A stretch of 6,356 bases of DNA from Lachnospiraceae bacterium. GTDB taxonomy: Bacteria; Bacillota_A; Clostridia; Lachnospirales; Lachnospiraceae. Each line of letters opens with the position of its first letter. Positions within the stretch are counted from its first letter, which is position 1. The notes beneath the pieces are model-generated. The model did no database searches. It was not told where the DNA came from and worked only from the letters and a program-made list of their open reading frames with translations. Both the position numbers and the translations under genes were made by a program. Below, piece by piece: positions 1 through 6,356 of the stretch. The stretch spans positions 1 through 6,356 of the forward strand of contig JAISHZ010000001.1 of assembly GCA_031262285.1 (NCBI GenBank), given 5' to 3'.

Positions 1-236
1 TCGCCATGCGGATGATACTTACCCATCGTATCGCCGACGATACGCGCACTCTTTCGGTATGGTCTGTCATAGCGTATTCCCAGTTCATACATATCATATA
101 GGGTACGGCGTTGTACCGGCTTGAGACCGTCTCGTACATCCGGAAGCGCTCTGGCGACGATCACGCTCATCGCATAATCAATAAAGGACTGGCGCATGAT
201 TTCCGAATATTCTGTTTTCATCACAGATACGTCCAA
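1..236 (-). CDS. parC: Type IIA DNA topoisomerase subunit A (topoisomerase IV ParC type), N-terminal fragment
   Basis: This is the beginning of the DNA cleavage and religation subunit, partner of the ParE-type protein encoded just upstream. Only about 78 codons lie in the window; the family has 700-850. From the ATG at 221 the first residues are [20 protein letters not shown], followed by the hallmark [16 protein letters not shown] (24-39), [18 protein letters not shown] (40-57) and [16 protein letters not shown] (58-73), the start of the winged-helix DNA-binding domain. The fragment stops just before the quinolone-resistance positions, the catalytic tyrosine and the C-terminal beta-pinwheel, so whether a GyrA box is present, which would mark a gyrase, cannot be judged. 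[10 protein letters not shown] and the [16 protein letters not shown] stretch resemble clostridial ParC-type proteins rather than the main GyrA. The start is uncertain: TTG at 236 is chosen for its ribosome binding site; ATG at 221 or 248 are alternatives. Confidence 0.9.
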   Translation of the reverse strand, partial: MDVSVMKTEYSEIMRQSFIDYAMSVIVARALPDVRDGLKPVQRRTLYDMYELGIRYDRPYRKSARIVGDTMGKYHPHG

Positions 237-246
237 GTTTGCTCCC
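234..246 (-). promoter_or_regulatory. parC ribosome binding site pointing to a TTG start
   Basis: The minus strand reads GGGAG-CAAAC-TTG, so GGGAG (242-246) is five bases from an in-frame TTG at 236. Other in-frame starts fit less well: an ATG at 248 directly follows an in-frame TAG and overlaps this site with nothing upstream but the hairpin, and the ATG at 221 is 20 bases away. Confidence 0.55.
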
Positions 247-250
247 ATCT

Positions 251-266
251 ACGCGCTTTGGCGCGT
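251..266 (-). repeat. Perfect 6-bp GC-rich hairpin in the parE-parC gap
   Basis: On the minus strand ACGCGC-CAAA-GCGCGT forms a perfect six-base-pair stem with a four-base loop. It lies 23 bases after the parE stop and four bases before the GGGAG preceding parC. No T run follows, so it is not a Rho-independent terminator; it could stabilise the mRNA 3' end after parE or tune access to the parC ribosome binding site. Function is inference only. Confidence 0.6.
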
Positions 267-289
267 TGTAAACATCCGGTTGCGTATTT

Positions 290-2221
290 TTACACATCCA
301 GTAATGCGTCTCTGGCGTGTTCATAGATAAATGCTTTGCGTGGCGGTACCTCTGTCCCCATCAAAAGTTCCGTCACCTCCGATGCCATTCTGGCATCCTC
401 TATTTCTACCTGCTTTAAGACTCTGGTTTGTGGATTCATCGTGGTCTCCCACAATTGCGTTGCATCCATTTCGCCCAGTCCTTTGTAACGTTGCAGGGTG
501 AAAGCAGCTTTGTGTGTTTTTCTGTATTTCTCCAGAGCTTTGTCGTCATATAGATACTCCTCTTTTCCTCTGGAGGGGACGACCTTGTACAAAGGGGGCA
601 TTGCCAAATAAATATGCCCTTCATAAATCAGTTCAGGGAGAAATCGATAGAATAAAGTAAGCAATAAAGTGGAAATATGTGCGCCGTCTACATCGGCATC
701 TGTCATGATAATAATACGGTGATAACGTAGTTTCTCTATGTCAAAATCATTCCCATATCCTTCCGAAAAGCCACAATGAAAGGCATTGATCATCGTTTTG
801 ATTTCCGCGTGCGCCAATACTTTATCGATACTCGCTTTTTCCACATTGAGTATTTTCCCTCGAATCGGGAGAATCGCCTGATAATTGCGATCGCGTGCCA
901 TTTTTGCACTTCCTCCTGCAGAATCTCCCTCTACGATGAATATTTCACACTGTTTTGCGTCTTTCGACTCACAATTTGCAAGTTTTCCGTTACTATCAAA
1001 AGAGAACTTCTGCTTGGTCAGCATATTGCTCTTTGCTTTTTCTTCATTTTTGCGAATTTTGGCAGCTTTTTCTGCGCAGCTGATAATCGTTTTGAGGGTC
1101 TCCATATTGCGATCAAAATAGCGTACCAGTTCCTCCCCAACGACTTTACTGACTGCTTTTGCTGCATCTTGATTATCCAGTTTGGTCTTTGTTTGCCCTT
1201 CAAAACGCGGATCCGGGTGTTTGATGGAAATCACAGCCGACATACCATTTCTGACATCTGCACCGGTGAAATTGGCATCTTTTTCTTTTAAGATATTTAA
1301 TTCTCTGGCATACGTGTTCAGAATGGTGGTAAAAACGCTTTTAAAACCGGTAAGATGTGTTCCACCTTCTGAATTGTAGATATTATTGCAAAAACCAAGC
1401 ACATTTTCATGAAATTCATTCACATATTGTAACGCTACTTCTACCATGATTCCCTCAGCTTGTCCGGTTAGGTAGATAACGTCATGAAGTCCTTCTCCTT
1501 TGTTGATGTCTTTGATAAACCCTCTGATCCCCTCCGGTTCATGGTAGAGTACCTGTGTTTCTTCCGGAGCCGTTGCGCTGTCTGACGGTCGCAGATCTTG
1601 AAATCGAATGGTTAATTGTGGATTTAAGTAAGCGGTTTCATGTAAACGACTTTTGATATCATCTTCTTTAAACCGTGTTTTTTCAAAAATCTGATCATCA
1701 GGGGTAAAATTGACGCTGGTACCTGTATCCTTGCATTTCCCTGCTTTCGGTAACATCCCATCCTTCAGCTGGGTAATCGGGATCCCTCGCTCGTATTGAT
1801 CGACATAAAGAAAACCGCCGCTTTTCACTTGGACGGTCAACTTTTTCGATAACGCGTTGACCACAGAAGATCCCACTCCGTGCAGACCTCCACTCGTCTT
1901 GTATGCCGCGTCATTAAATTTCCCTCCCGCGTGAAGCGTGGTAAATACCAGTCTTTCTGCGCTTACTCCTTTTTCATGCAAATCAACCGGGATCCCTCTG
2001 CCGTTATCCGAGACCGTCACAGAGCCGTCTGCTTCCAATGTCACTTCAATCAAATCGCAAAAGCCTGCCAAATGTTCATCCACCGCATTATCGACGATTT
2101 CATATACAAGATGGTTTAACCCTCTCGTTGATACGCTGCCGATGTACATTCCCGGTCGCACCCGCACTGCTTCTAATCCTTCCAATACCTTGATACTGGA
2201 AGCATCATAAGTCATATCCAT
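290..2221 (-). CDS. parE: Type IIA DNA topoisomerase subunit B (topoisomerase IV ParE type)
   Basis: This is the ATPase and TOPRIM subunit of a type IIA topoisomerase, which with the A subunit passes one DNA duplex through another to decatenate chromosomes or change supercoiling. At 643 residues it lacks any large insertion. The GHKL ATPase domain shows EIVDNAVDE (41-49, Glu41 and Asn45), DNGRGIP (72-78) and GGLHGVG (111-117). The transducer domain contains EGQTKTKL (341-348), the QTK loop whose Lys345 contacts ATP. The TOPRIM domain has EGDSAGGSAK (431-440) and the metal-binding DADVDG (508-513), followed by RYKGLGEM (578-585). KTSGG at 108-112 and TTMNP at 593-597 favour ParE over GyrB, where KVSGG and TTMDP are usual, but ILNVEKA and the LDV terminus are GyrB-like, so gyrase B remains possible. 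CNNIYN and GGTHLTGFK resemble the second pair of Lachnospirales. The A subunit follows about 53 bases downstream, as expected for an obligate A2B2 complex. Confidence 0.92.
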   Translation of the reverse strand: MDMTYDASSIKVLEGLEAVRVRPGMYIGSVSTRGLNHLVYEIVDNAVDEHLAGFCDLIEVTLEADGSVTVSDNGRGIPVDLHEKGVSAERLVFTTLHAGGKFNDAAYKTSGGLHGVGSSVVNALSKKLTVQVKSGGFLYVDQYERGIPITQLKDGMLPKAGKCKDTGTSVNFTPDDQIFEKTRFKEDDIKSRLHETAYLNPQLTIRFQDLRPSDSATAPEETQVLYHEPEGIRGFIKDINKGEGLHDVIYLTGQAEGIMVEVALQYVNEFHENVLGFCNNIYNSEGGTHLTGFKSVFTTILNTYARELNILKEKDANFTGADVRNGMSAVISIKHPDPRFEGQTKTKLDNQDAAKAVSKVVGEELVRYFDRNMETLKTIISCAEKAAKIRKNEEKAKSNMLTKQKFSFDSNGKLANCESKDAKQCEIFIVEGDSAGGSAKMARDRNYQAILPIRGKILNVEKASIDKVLAHAEIKTMINAFHCGFSEGYGNDFDIEKLRYHRIIIMTDADVDGAHISTLLLTLFYRFLPELIYEGHIYLAMPPLYKVVPSRGKEEYLYDDKALEKYRKTHKAAFTLQRYKGLGEMDATQLWETTMNPQTRVLKQVEIEDARMASEVTELLMGTEVPPRKAFIYEHARDALLDV

Positions 2222-2225
2222 TTCT

Positions 2226-2279
2226 TTACTCCTGTCTGTAAAATCGCACCCTGCTTATCGTTTCGCTTGGTCGCTCCAT
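2226..2279 (-). other. Possible 17-codon coupling ORF between degV and parE
   Basis: An ATG overlaps the degV stop by one base (TGATG) and opens a 17-codon frame (MERPSETISRVRFYRQE) that ends in TAA directly after the AGGAG of the parE ribosome binding site. It fills nearly the whole gap between the genes and lies in a different frame from parE. It has no clear Shine-Dalgarno site of its own, so any translation would come from termination-reinitiation by ribosomes leaving degV. The peptide resembles nothing I recognise and is rich in charged residues. A chance open frame of this length is common; the only argument for function is the placement of both ends. Confidence 0.2.
2229..2233 (-). promoter_or_regulatory. 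parE Shine-Dalgarno site
   Basis: The minus strand reads ACAGGAGTAAAGAAATG, giving AGGAG seven bases before the ATG at 2221. This spacing favours the first ATG over the in-frame ATG two codons later at 2215. No convincing -35/-10 promoter is visible in the 57-base gap, so parE is probably read through from degV. Confidence 0.8.
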
Positions 2280-3157
2280 CAAATTGCGTCATAATCCATT
2301 TTCACACAGCAGGCGATCGCCAGTGAACCCGGGCCGATATGACAAGCAACAGACAAAGACAATTGGTCTACATAAATCGGAAACTCCGGATACCGAATCG
2401 ACAATTCATCGCGCAGTTCCATCGCCGCTTCTTCATTTTGCGTATGTGCGATTTGCAGCCAGATCGCCTTCTTTTTGTAAGCCGCCTTGAAACGTTTCTC
2501 TAAATCATGTTGAATTGCTTTTTCCATAATGCTCTTTCCCTGAGCTACCGTTCGTGCTTTGGCAAAGGCATCCAATTTTTCCCCATGGACTTGAAGCACA
2601 GGCTTAATTTTTAACAAAGTACCCAAGGCAGCAGCGGCAGGCGTAATACGACCCCCTTTTTTCAAATACAACAAAGTATTTAACATTATGTAAATACTGG
2701 ATTCAAATTTGTCCGCTTCTAAGATTTGTTTGATTTGCTGCGCAGATTTCCCTCTGTTTGCAAGCTCAACTGCATCCAACACAGATTGCCTCTGCGTAAC
2801 AGAAATACGTTGATTGTTCACGACTTCCACTCGACCATCAAAATCACGCGCCAACATCATTGCATTTTCACAAGCACCGCTCAAGCCGCTACTCATTGGA
2901 ATATGGACAACCGAATCATACGTTTTGAGCAAATCGGTCCAGAAGTTACAAACGGTCTCCGGTGAAGGCTGGCTCGTCGCAATGTTCGCGCCATTCGCCA
3001 GATGTTCGTAAAATTCCGAAACCGTCAAATTGATATCTTCATAATAAAGAGCATCATCAATATAAAACGGCATGGGTATGACATATACTCCCAAACTCTG
3101 TCCTTGAGTTTGTTTGATACCACTGTTGCTGTCTGTAACGATCGCGATTTGGGGCAT
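2279..3157 (-). CDS. degV: DegV family fatty-acid-binding protein (FakB-like)
   Basis: A 292-residue DegV-fold protein, normal for the family. These cytoplasmic proteins bind one long-chain fatty acid; those acting with FakA (FakB) present the carboxylate for phosphorylation and then deliver the acyl phosphate to PlsX or PlsY. Visible signatures are the N-terminal IVTDSNSG (6-13), TSQPSP (61-66) and SSGLSG (89-94), which form the carboxylate-binding site in known structures, LLYLKKGGRIT (162-172), the KP..QV strand (185-190), and HIGPGS (273-278) with the conserved histidine of the head-group site. There is no signal peptide or membrane segment. The start is supported by an ideal AGGAGG five bases before the ATG, overlapping the recG stop. 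The fakA homologue two genes upstream makes a FakB role likely, though Bacillota usually carry several DegV paralogues with different acyl preferences, which sequence alone does not reveal. Confidence 0.95.
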   Translation of the reverse strand: MPQIAIVTDSNSGIKQTQGQSLGVYVIPMPFYIDDALYYEDINLTVSEFYEHLANGANIATSQPSPETVCNFWTDLLKTYDSVVHIPMSSGLSGACENAMMLARDFDGRVEVVNNQRISVTQRQSVLDAVELANRGKSAQQIKQILEADKFESSIYIMLNTLLYLKKGGRITPAAAALGTLLKIKPVLQVHGEKLDAFAKARTVAQGKSIMEKAIQHDLEKRFKAAYKKKAIWLQIAHTQNEEAAMELRDELSIRYPEFPIYVDQLSLSVACHIGPGSLAIACCVKMDYDAI

Positions 3158-3162
3158 ATGTT

Positions 3163-3168
3163 CCTCCT
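3163..3168 (-). promoter_or_regulatory. degV Shine-Dalgarno site overlapping the recG stop
   Basis: The minus strand reads TAGGAGGAACATATG: a perfect AGGAGG five bases before the degV ATG, with its first AG belonging to the recG TAG stop codon. The strength and spacing fix the degV start, and the overlap means ribosomes terminating on recG are delivered onto the degV site. Confidence 0.85.
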
Positions 3169-5194
3169 ATTGTTCCTCACGAGAGTTATTCTCGTAAGTC
3201 ATCATCATTTCTACCGCCAACTTGGCATCGGCTAAAACATCCGCATCTTCATAGATATCCGCCATATGAAATTCCAGTTCGCCACTCTGACGTATTCCTC
3301 GAAAAGCCGTTCTGACGTGAAAATCTCCCGGTCCTCGCAGTTTCAAATCTTGATTGGCTATCTCATAACCATCTGTGTAATCCAATAATACTTTCAGTCT
3401 TTCTTGTGTCTTTGCATCTTCTTTGTCGCTGATAAAGATACAATAACTTTGCAATGTACCGCGTCCAACTCGACCTCTCAGCTGATGAAGCTGGGATAAT
3501 CCGAAGCATTCCGCATTTTCAATCATCATCACTGTCGCTGTAGGATGATTAATGCCGACTTCTATGACAGTGGTGGAAACCAAAATATCAATTTGATGAT
3601 TCGAAAAGTCCTCCATGATTTGACTTTTTTGGGCTGCTCGCATCTTGCCATGCAGGGATTGGATCCGTATGCCTTGAGGGAGAGCCTGCTGTAATTTGCG
3701 TGTATACTCTCCGACATTTTCTTTCAAGTATTCGTCCTCTTCCTCTCCTGCCTCGACCAAAGGGCAGATCACATATACTTGATGCCCCTTGTTGACTTCT
3801 TGTTGAAGGAAACGGTAGGCAGTCGGTCGATAAGAAGTATTGACCACACAGGACTTGATTCGTAAGCGATTCGCCGGAAGTTCATCCACCATGGAGATGG
3901 GAAGGTTGCCATATATCGTAATCGCCAAAGATCTTGGGATTGGTGTAGCACTCATCGACAAAACATGAGGAATGTTCCCTTTGCGCGCCAATTCATCGCG
4001 TTGAACCACGCCGAATCGATGTTGTTCATCGGTGATCACCAGTGCCAATTTGCTAAAGTTTACTTTGCCTTGTATCAAAGCATGCGTTCCGATTGCGAGG
4101 TTCGCTTCCCCGCTGGAGAGCAACGAATACGCTTCTCTTTTTTCTTTTGCTGACATCGAACCGGTAAGCAGCACCGGTCGAAATGCCAAATCAAACTTTT
4201 CCGTATCTGCTGTAATGGATAGATAGTGTTGTCTGGCTAAAACTTCTGTCGGCGCCATAAAAGCCCCTTGGTAACCTTGTTCTACACAAGCTAACAGTGC
4301 CAAAATCGCCAAAATGGTTTTCCCGGATCCGACATCTCCTTGAATCAGTCGATTCATGCAAGAGTCTCCTGCCAAATCCTTACAGATCTGCAACCACACG
4401 CTACTTTGCGCATTGGTAAGCGAAAAGGGCAATTGATCTAAATAGCGAGCCGGCATCTGAGGATTGTGTATGGGATATCCATTGGGGTATTCTTGCAGTA
4501 ATCGCTGTGTGTTATGCAATTCATAAAGAAAATCGTAAAATTCTTCAAACGCGATTCTCTTGACGGCACCTTGAAGCATTCGTTCATTCACCGGGAAATG
4601 GATCATACGCATAGCTGTTTCGTGATCCATTAGCGAGAATCGTTCCATTACTTCGGTAGGAAATCGTTCTTTTTCCCAACAAAACCCATCCAACGCCAAC
4701 CGGAGTGCTTTGTGCATCAGCGTATTGGAGAGTCCTTTCGTGAGAGAATAGATCGGAAGTGTCTTGTGTAAATAGGAAGCATAGTCTGTACTCTGAAACA
4801 ATTCCGGTTGTTCCATCACAAAGGTAGTACCTTTACACGAGACCAGTCCTCTGAATACAAACTGTGCACCGCGTCGTAATTGATTTTTCAGATAGGGGCG
4901 ATTGAAAAATGTAATACATAGCGCCGCACTCGAATCACGAACAATCACTTCTAAAATCGTTAGATTGCGAACGATCTTGGTACTTGGGGTACTTGCAATA
5001 CTAGCTAAAACGCTGCAGCGCTCTCCTGCTTTCAAACGGCTAATCTCAATCGGTGATTCATAGGTGTCATATCTTCTCGGATAATACCTCACCAAATCCG
5101 ATACCGTTTCAATGGAAAGTTTTTGCAAAAGTGCGGCTGTCTTCTCTCCGATTCCTTTAATTGTCGTTACTTTATCCAATGCTTCCAAGTTCAT
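3167..5194 (-). CDS. recG: ATP-dependent DNA helicase RecG
   Basis: RecG is a superfamily 2 translocase that binds branched DNA and regresses stalled replication forks or migrates Holliday junctions. At 675 residues it has normal family length. In order: an N-terminal helix-hairpin-helix-like stretch (TTIKGIGEKTAALL, about 10-23), an OB-fold wedge domain (about 55-150), Walker A GDVGSGKT (286-293), motif II DEQH (389-392), motif III SATP (415-418), motif V STTVIEVG (540-547), motif VI QLHQLRGRVGRG (568-579) and the RecG-specific TRG motif (about 609-638). The TRG motif is odd: between RGPGDF and GIRQSG there are seven residues (626-632) where relatives have one. All helicase residues are intact, so the protein is probably active. 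The ATG at 5194 has its GGG directly against it; a TTG two codons in, at 5188, is better spaced from that site and may be the real start. The TAG stop overlaps the degV ribosome binding site, suggesting translational coupling. Confidence 0.97.
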   Translation of the reverse strand: MNLEALDKVTTIKGIGEKTAALLQKLSIETVSDLVRYYPRRYDTYESPIEISRLKAGERCSVLASIASTPSTKIVRNLTILEVIVRDSSAALCITFFNRPYLKNQLRRGAQFVFRGLVSCKGTTFVMEQPELFQSTDYASYLHKTLPIYSLTKGLSNTLMHKALRLALDGFCWEKERFPTEVMERFSLMDHETAMRMIHFPVNERMLQGAVKRIAFEEFYDFLYELHNTQRLLQEYPNGYPIHNPQMPARYLDQLPFSLTNAQSSVWLQICKDLAGDSCMNRLIQGDVGSGKTILAILALLACVEQGYQGAFMAPTEVLARQHYLSITADTEKFDLAFRPVLLTGSMSAKEKREAYSLLSSGEANLAIGTHALIQGKVNFSKLALVITDEQHRFGVVQRDELARKGNIPHVLSMSATPIPRSLAITIYGNLPISMVDELPANRLRIKSCVVNTSYRPTAYRFLQQEVNKGHQVYVICPLVEAGEEEDEYLKENVGEYTRKLQQALPQGIRIQSLHGKMRAAQKSQIMEDFSNHQIDILVSTTVIEVGINHPTATVMMIENAECFGLSQLHQLRGRVGRGTLQSYCIFISDKEDAKTQERLKVLLDYTDGYEIANQDLKLRGPGDFHVRTAFRGIRQSGELEFHMADIYEDADVLADAKLAVEMMMTYENNSREEQ

Positions 5195-5201
5195 CCCTAC
5201 T
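5186..5201 (-). promoter_or_regulatory. recG ribosome binding region, ATG versus TTG start
   Basis: Read on the minus strand this is AGTAGGG-ATG-AAC-TTG. The only purine-rich candidate (5195-5201) touches the ATG at 5194, which is too close for normal initiation, while it lies six bases from the in-frame TTG at 5188. The choice changes the protein by two residues only. The site sits within the 14-base gap after the fakA stop, so initiation may also depend on ribosomes finishing fakA. Confidence 0.45.
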
Positions 5202-5208
5202 GTTGTGC

Positions 5209-6356
5209 TTATTCCACAGAAATAACATAATAGTAAATCGGCTGACCACCAGACTGCAATTCGACGTCACAGTCCGGATACGTTTCCTGAATCATGGTTT
5301 GAAGGATTTGCGCATCTTCTTGTGTGACATCGCTTCCATAGTATATGCTGATCAATTCTGATTCATCGTCCACCATAGCGCTCAGCATATTGGCTGCGAC
5401 ATCTTGGAGCGATCTGCCTACCGACAAGATCCCTTTGTCGCCAAGTCCCATGTAGTCGCCTTGTTTGATTTCTTTGTCGTCTATCACGGTATCTCGAACG
5501 GCGTATGTCACTTGCCCGGTCTTGATATGCGCGATCTCAGAGAGCATCGAAGCTTCATTTTCATCGGTCGAAAGCTCCGGCATATAATGAATTACCGCCG
5601 CGATCCCTTGGGGAATCGTCTTGGTCGGAATGACCAGTACCGTTTTATCCGTGGAAAGCTCTGCCGCTTGATTGGCTGCAAAGATAATGTTTTTGTTGTT
5701 GGGCAACAAAAAGACGGTCTGCGCATTTACCTTTTCCACTGCGTCTAAAATATCACCCGTACTGGGATTCATCGTCTGTCCGCCTTCTATGATGTGATCC
5801 ACTCCCAGACTTTTGAATATTTCATTCATCCCTTCGCCGACTGAAACAGCCAAAAAACCGACGGGACTAGGGGCCTGCTTTTGATTGGCTTCGCGAAATA
5901 ACACTTCTTGGTGTTCTAAGCGCATATTATCAATCTTCATGCTGGATAGTGGTCCATACCGCAGCGCCCGTTGCAAAATCAACCCGGGATCATTGGTATG
6001 TACATGTACCTTGACCACTTCATCGTCAGCCACACATACAATGGAATCTCCCATAGATTCCAAAAAAGCTTTGAAATCCATTTCATTTTTGGCGTTAAAG
6101 ACTCTTGGATTGGCCGGATCCATCCTAAGTAAAATCATAAATTCGGTACAATAGCCAAATTCGATCTCTGTCTCGGATTGTGCACTCAAATAGGCTTCTC
6201 TTCCTTTGGATGGATTCTGTGACTTGAGCGGTTTTTCAAAATGCAGATCAATTTCTTTGCCTTGGTAAGCATTGAGCGCTCCGCGTAAAATCTCAACCAG
6301 TCCCTGCCCACCGGAATCCACGACACCAGCTTGCTTCAATACGGGAAGCATATCCG
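5209..6356 (-). CDS. fakA: FakA/YloV-type fatty acid kinase, C-terminal part (5' end outside window)
   Basis: This is the C-terminal ~382 residues of a DAK2/DhaL-domain protein of the YloV/FakA family, which phosphorylates the carboxyl group of fatty acids held by FakB proteins so they can enter phospholipid synthesis. The frame is open through the right edge, so the first internal Met (complement of 6349-6351) is not the true start; the family is usually about 550 residues, so roughly 170, most of the ATP-binding DhaL domain, lie outside. Counting from that Met, residues 4-20 (VLKQAGVVDSGGQG) are the typical end of the DhaL domain. The middle domain carries GYCTEF (Cys68) and VHVHTNDPG (His116, His118), which from memory match a zinc site reported for Staphylococcus aureus FakA. 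The C-terminal domain includes the conserved IEGGQTMNPST. It ends with TAA, 14 bases before recG, so the two are surely cotranscribed. A DegV/FakB-like partner lies two genes downstream. The family assignment is firm; the substrate is inferred from homologues. Confidence 0.93.
   Translation of the reverse strand, partial: DMLPVLKQAGVVDSGGQGLVEILRGALNAYQGKEIDLHFEKPLKSQNPSKGREAYLSAQSETEIEFGYCTEFMILLRMDPANPRVFNAKNEMDFKAFLESMGDSIVCVADDEVVKVHVHTNDPGLILQRALRYGPLSSMKIDNMRLEHQEVLFREANQKQAPSPVGFLAVSVGEGMNEIFKSLGVDHIIEGGQTMNPSTGDILDAVEKVNAQTVFLLPNNKNIIFAANQAAELSTDKTVLVIPTKTIPQGIAAVIHYMPELSTDENEASMLSEIAHIKTGQVTYAVRDTVIDDKEIKQGDYMGLGDKGILSVGRSLQDVAANMLSAMVDDESELISIYYGSDVTQEDAQILQTMIQETYPDCDVELQSGGQPIYYYVISVE

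Noticed and set aside
111..326. 71-codon plus-strand frame spanning the parE-parC gap
   Set aside because: It overlaps the coding ends of both topoisomerase genes in antisense, lacks a ribosome binding site and resembles no known family.
776..1291. 171-codon open frame on the plus strand inside parE
   Set aside because: It is antisense to the conserved transducer and TOPRIM-adjacent regions of parE, has no sensible ribosome binding site or domain, and its cysteine- and phenylalanine-rich translation is typical of a reverse-complement shadow.
1779..1997. Two copies of GGGATCCCT about 210 bases apart in parE
   Set aside because: Each encodes part of an RGIP stretch (GRGIPVD and ERGIPIT), so the match follows from the same amino acids and codons.
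2222..2278. Possible promoter in the degV-parE gap
   Set aside because: No TTGACA-like and TATAAT-like pair with suitable spacing could be seen on the minus strand.
4160..4178. ACCGGT repeated after seven bases, able to form a hairpin within recG
   Set aside because: ACCGGT is itself palindromic, and the segment encodes conserved RecG residues (RPVLLTGSM), so the pairing is adequately explained by chance and coding constraint.
5404..5748. 114-codon open frame on the plus strand inside fakA
   Set aside because: It lies entirely antisense to the conserved C-terminal domain of the fatty acid kinase and shows no recognisable motif or start signal.

Overview
The window is a single co-directional block of protein genes, all on the minus strand, with no RNA genes, mobile elements or CRISPR. 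In transcription order (right to left) it reads: the C-terminal two thirds of a FakA/YloV-type fatty acid kinase (cut by the right edge), recG, a DegV/FakB-type fatty-acid-binding protein, a type IIA topoisomerase B subunit (parE type), and the first ~78 codons of its A subunit (parC type, cut by the left edge). Gaps are 14, 9, 57 and ~53 bases, so this looks like one operon or part of one. No promoter or terminator is evident inside the window.

Organism: strong AGGAGG-like Shine-Dalgarno sites, a FakA-RecG-DegV neighbourhood, mid-40s GC by eye, and ParE/ParC sequences resembling the second topoisomerase pair I remember from Lachnospirales and related Clostridia (for example the CNNIYN..GGTHLTGFK stretch in ParE and [18 protein letters not shown] in ParC) point to a clostridial Bacillota. 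This is inference from memory, not a database search.

Functionally the block mixes two themes. FakA and a DegV/FakB protein are known partners: FakB presents a bound fatty acid and FakA phosphorylates it for membrane phospholipid synthesis. RecG remodels stalled forks and branched DNA, and ParE/ParC make a type IIA topoisomerase that would decatenate or relax DNA. Their shared transcription would couple exogenous fatty acid use to genome maintenance, although such gene strings often reflect ancestral order rather than a pathway.

I found no clearly new system. The most unusual points are a six-residue net insertion inside the normally invariant TRG (translocation) motif of RecG, next to a short imperfect direct repeat; a perfect GC-rich hairpin just ahead of the parC ribosome binding site; a possible 17-codon coupling ORF filling the degV-parE gap; and apparent TTG starts for parC and perhaps recG.
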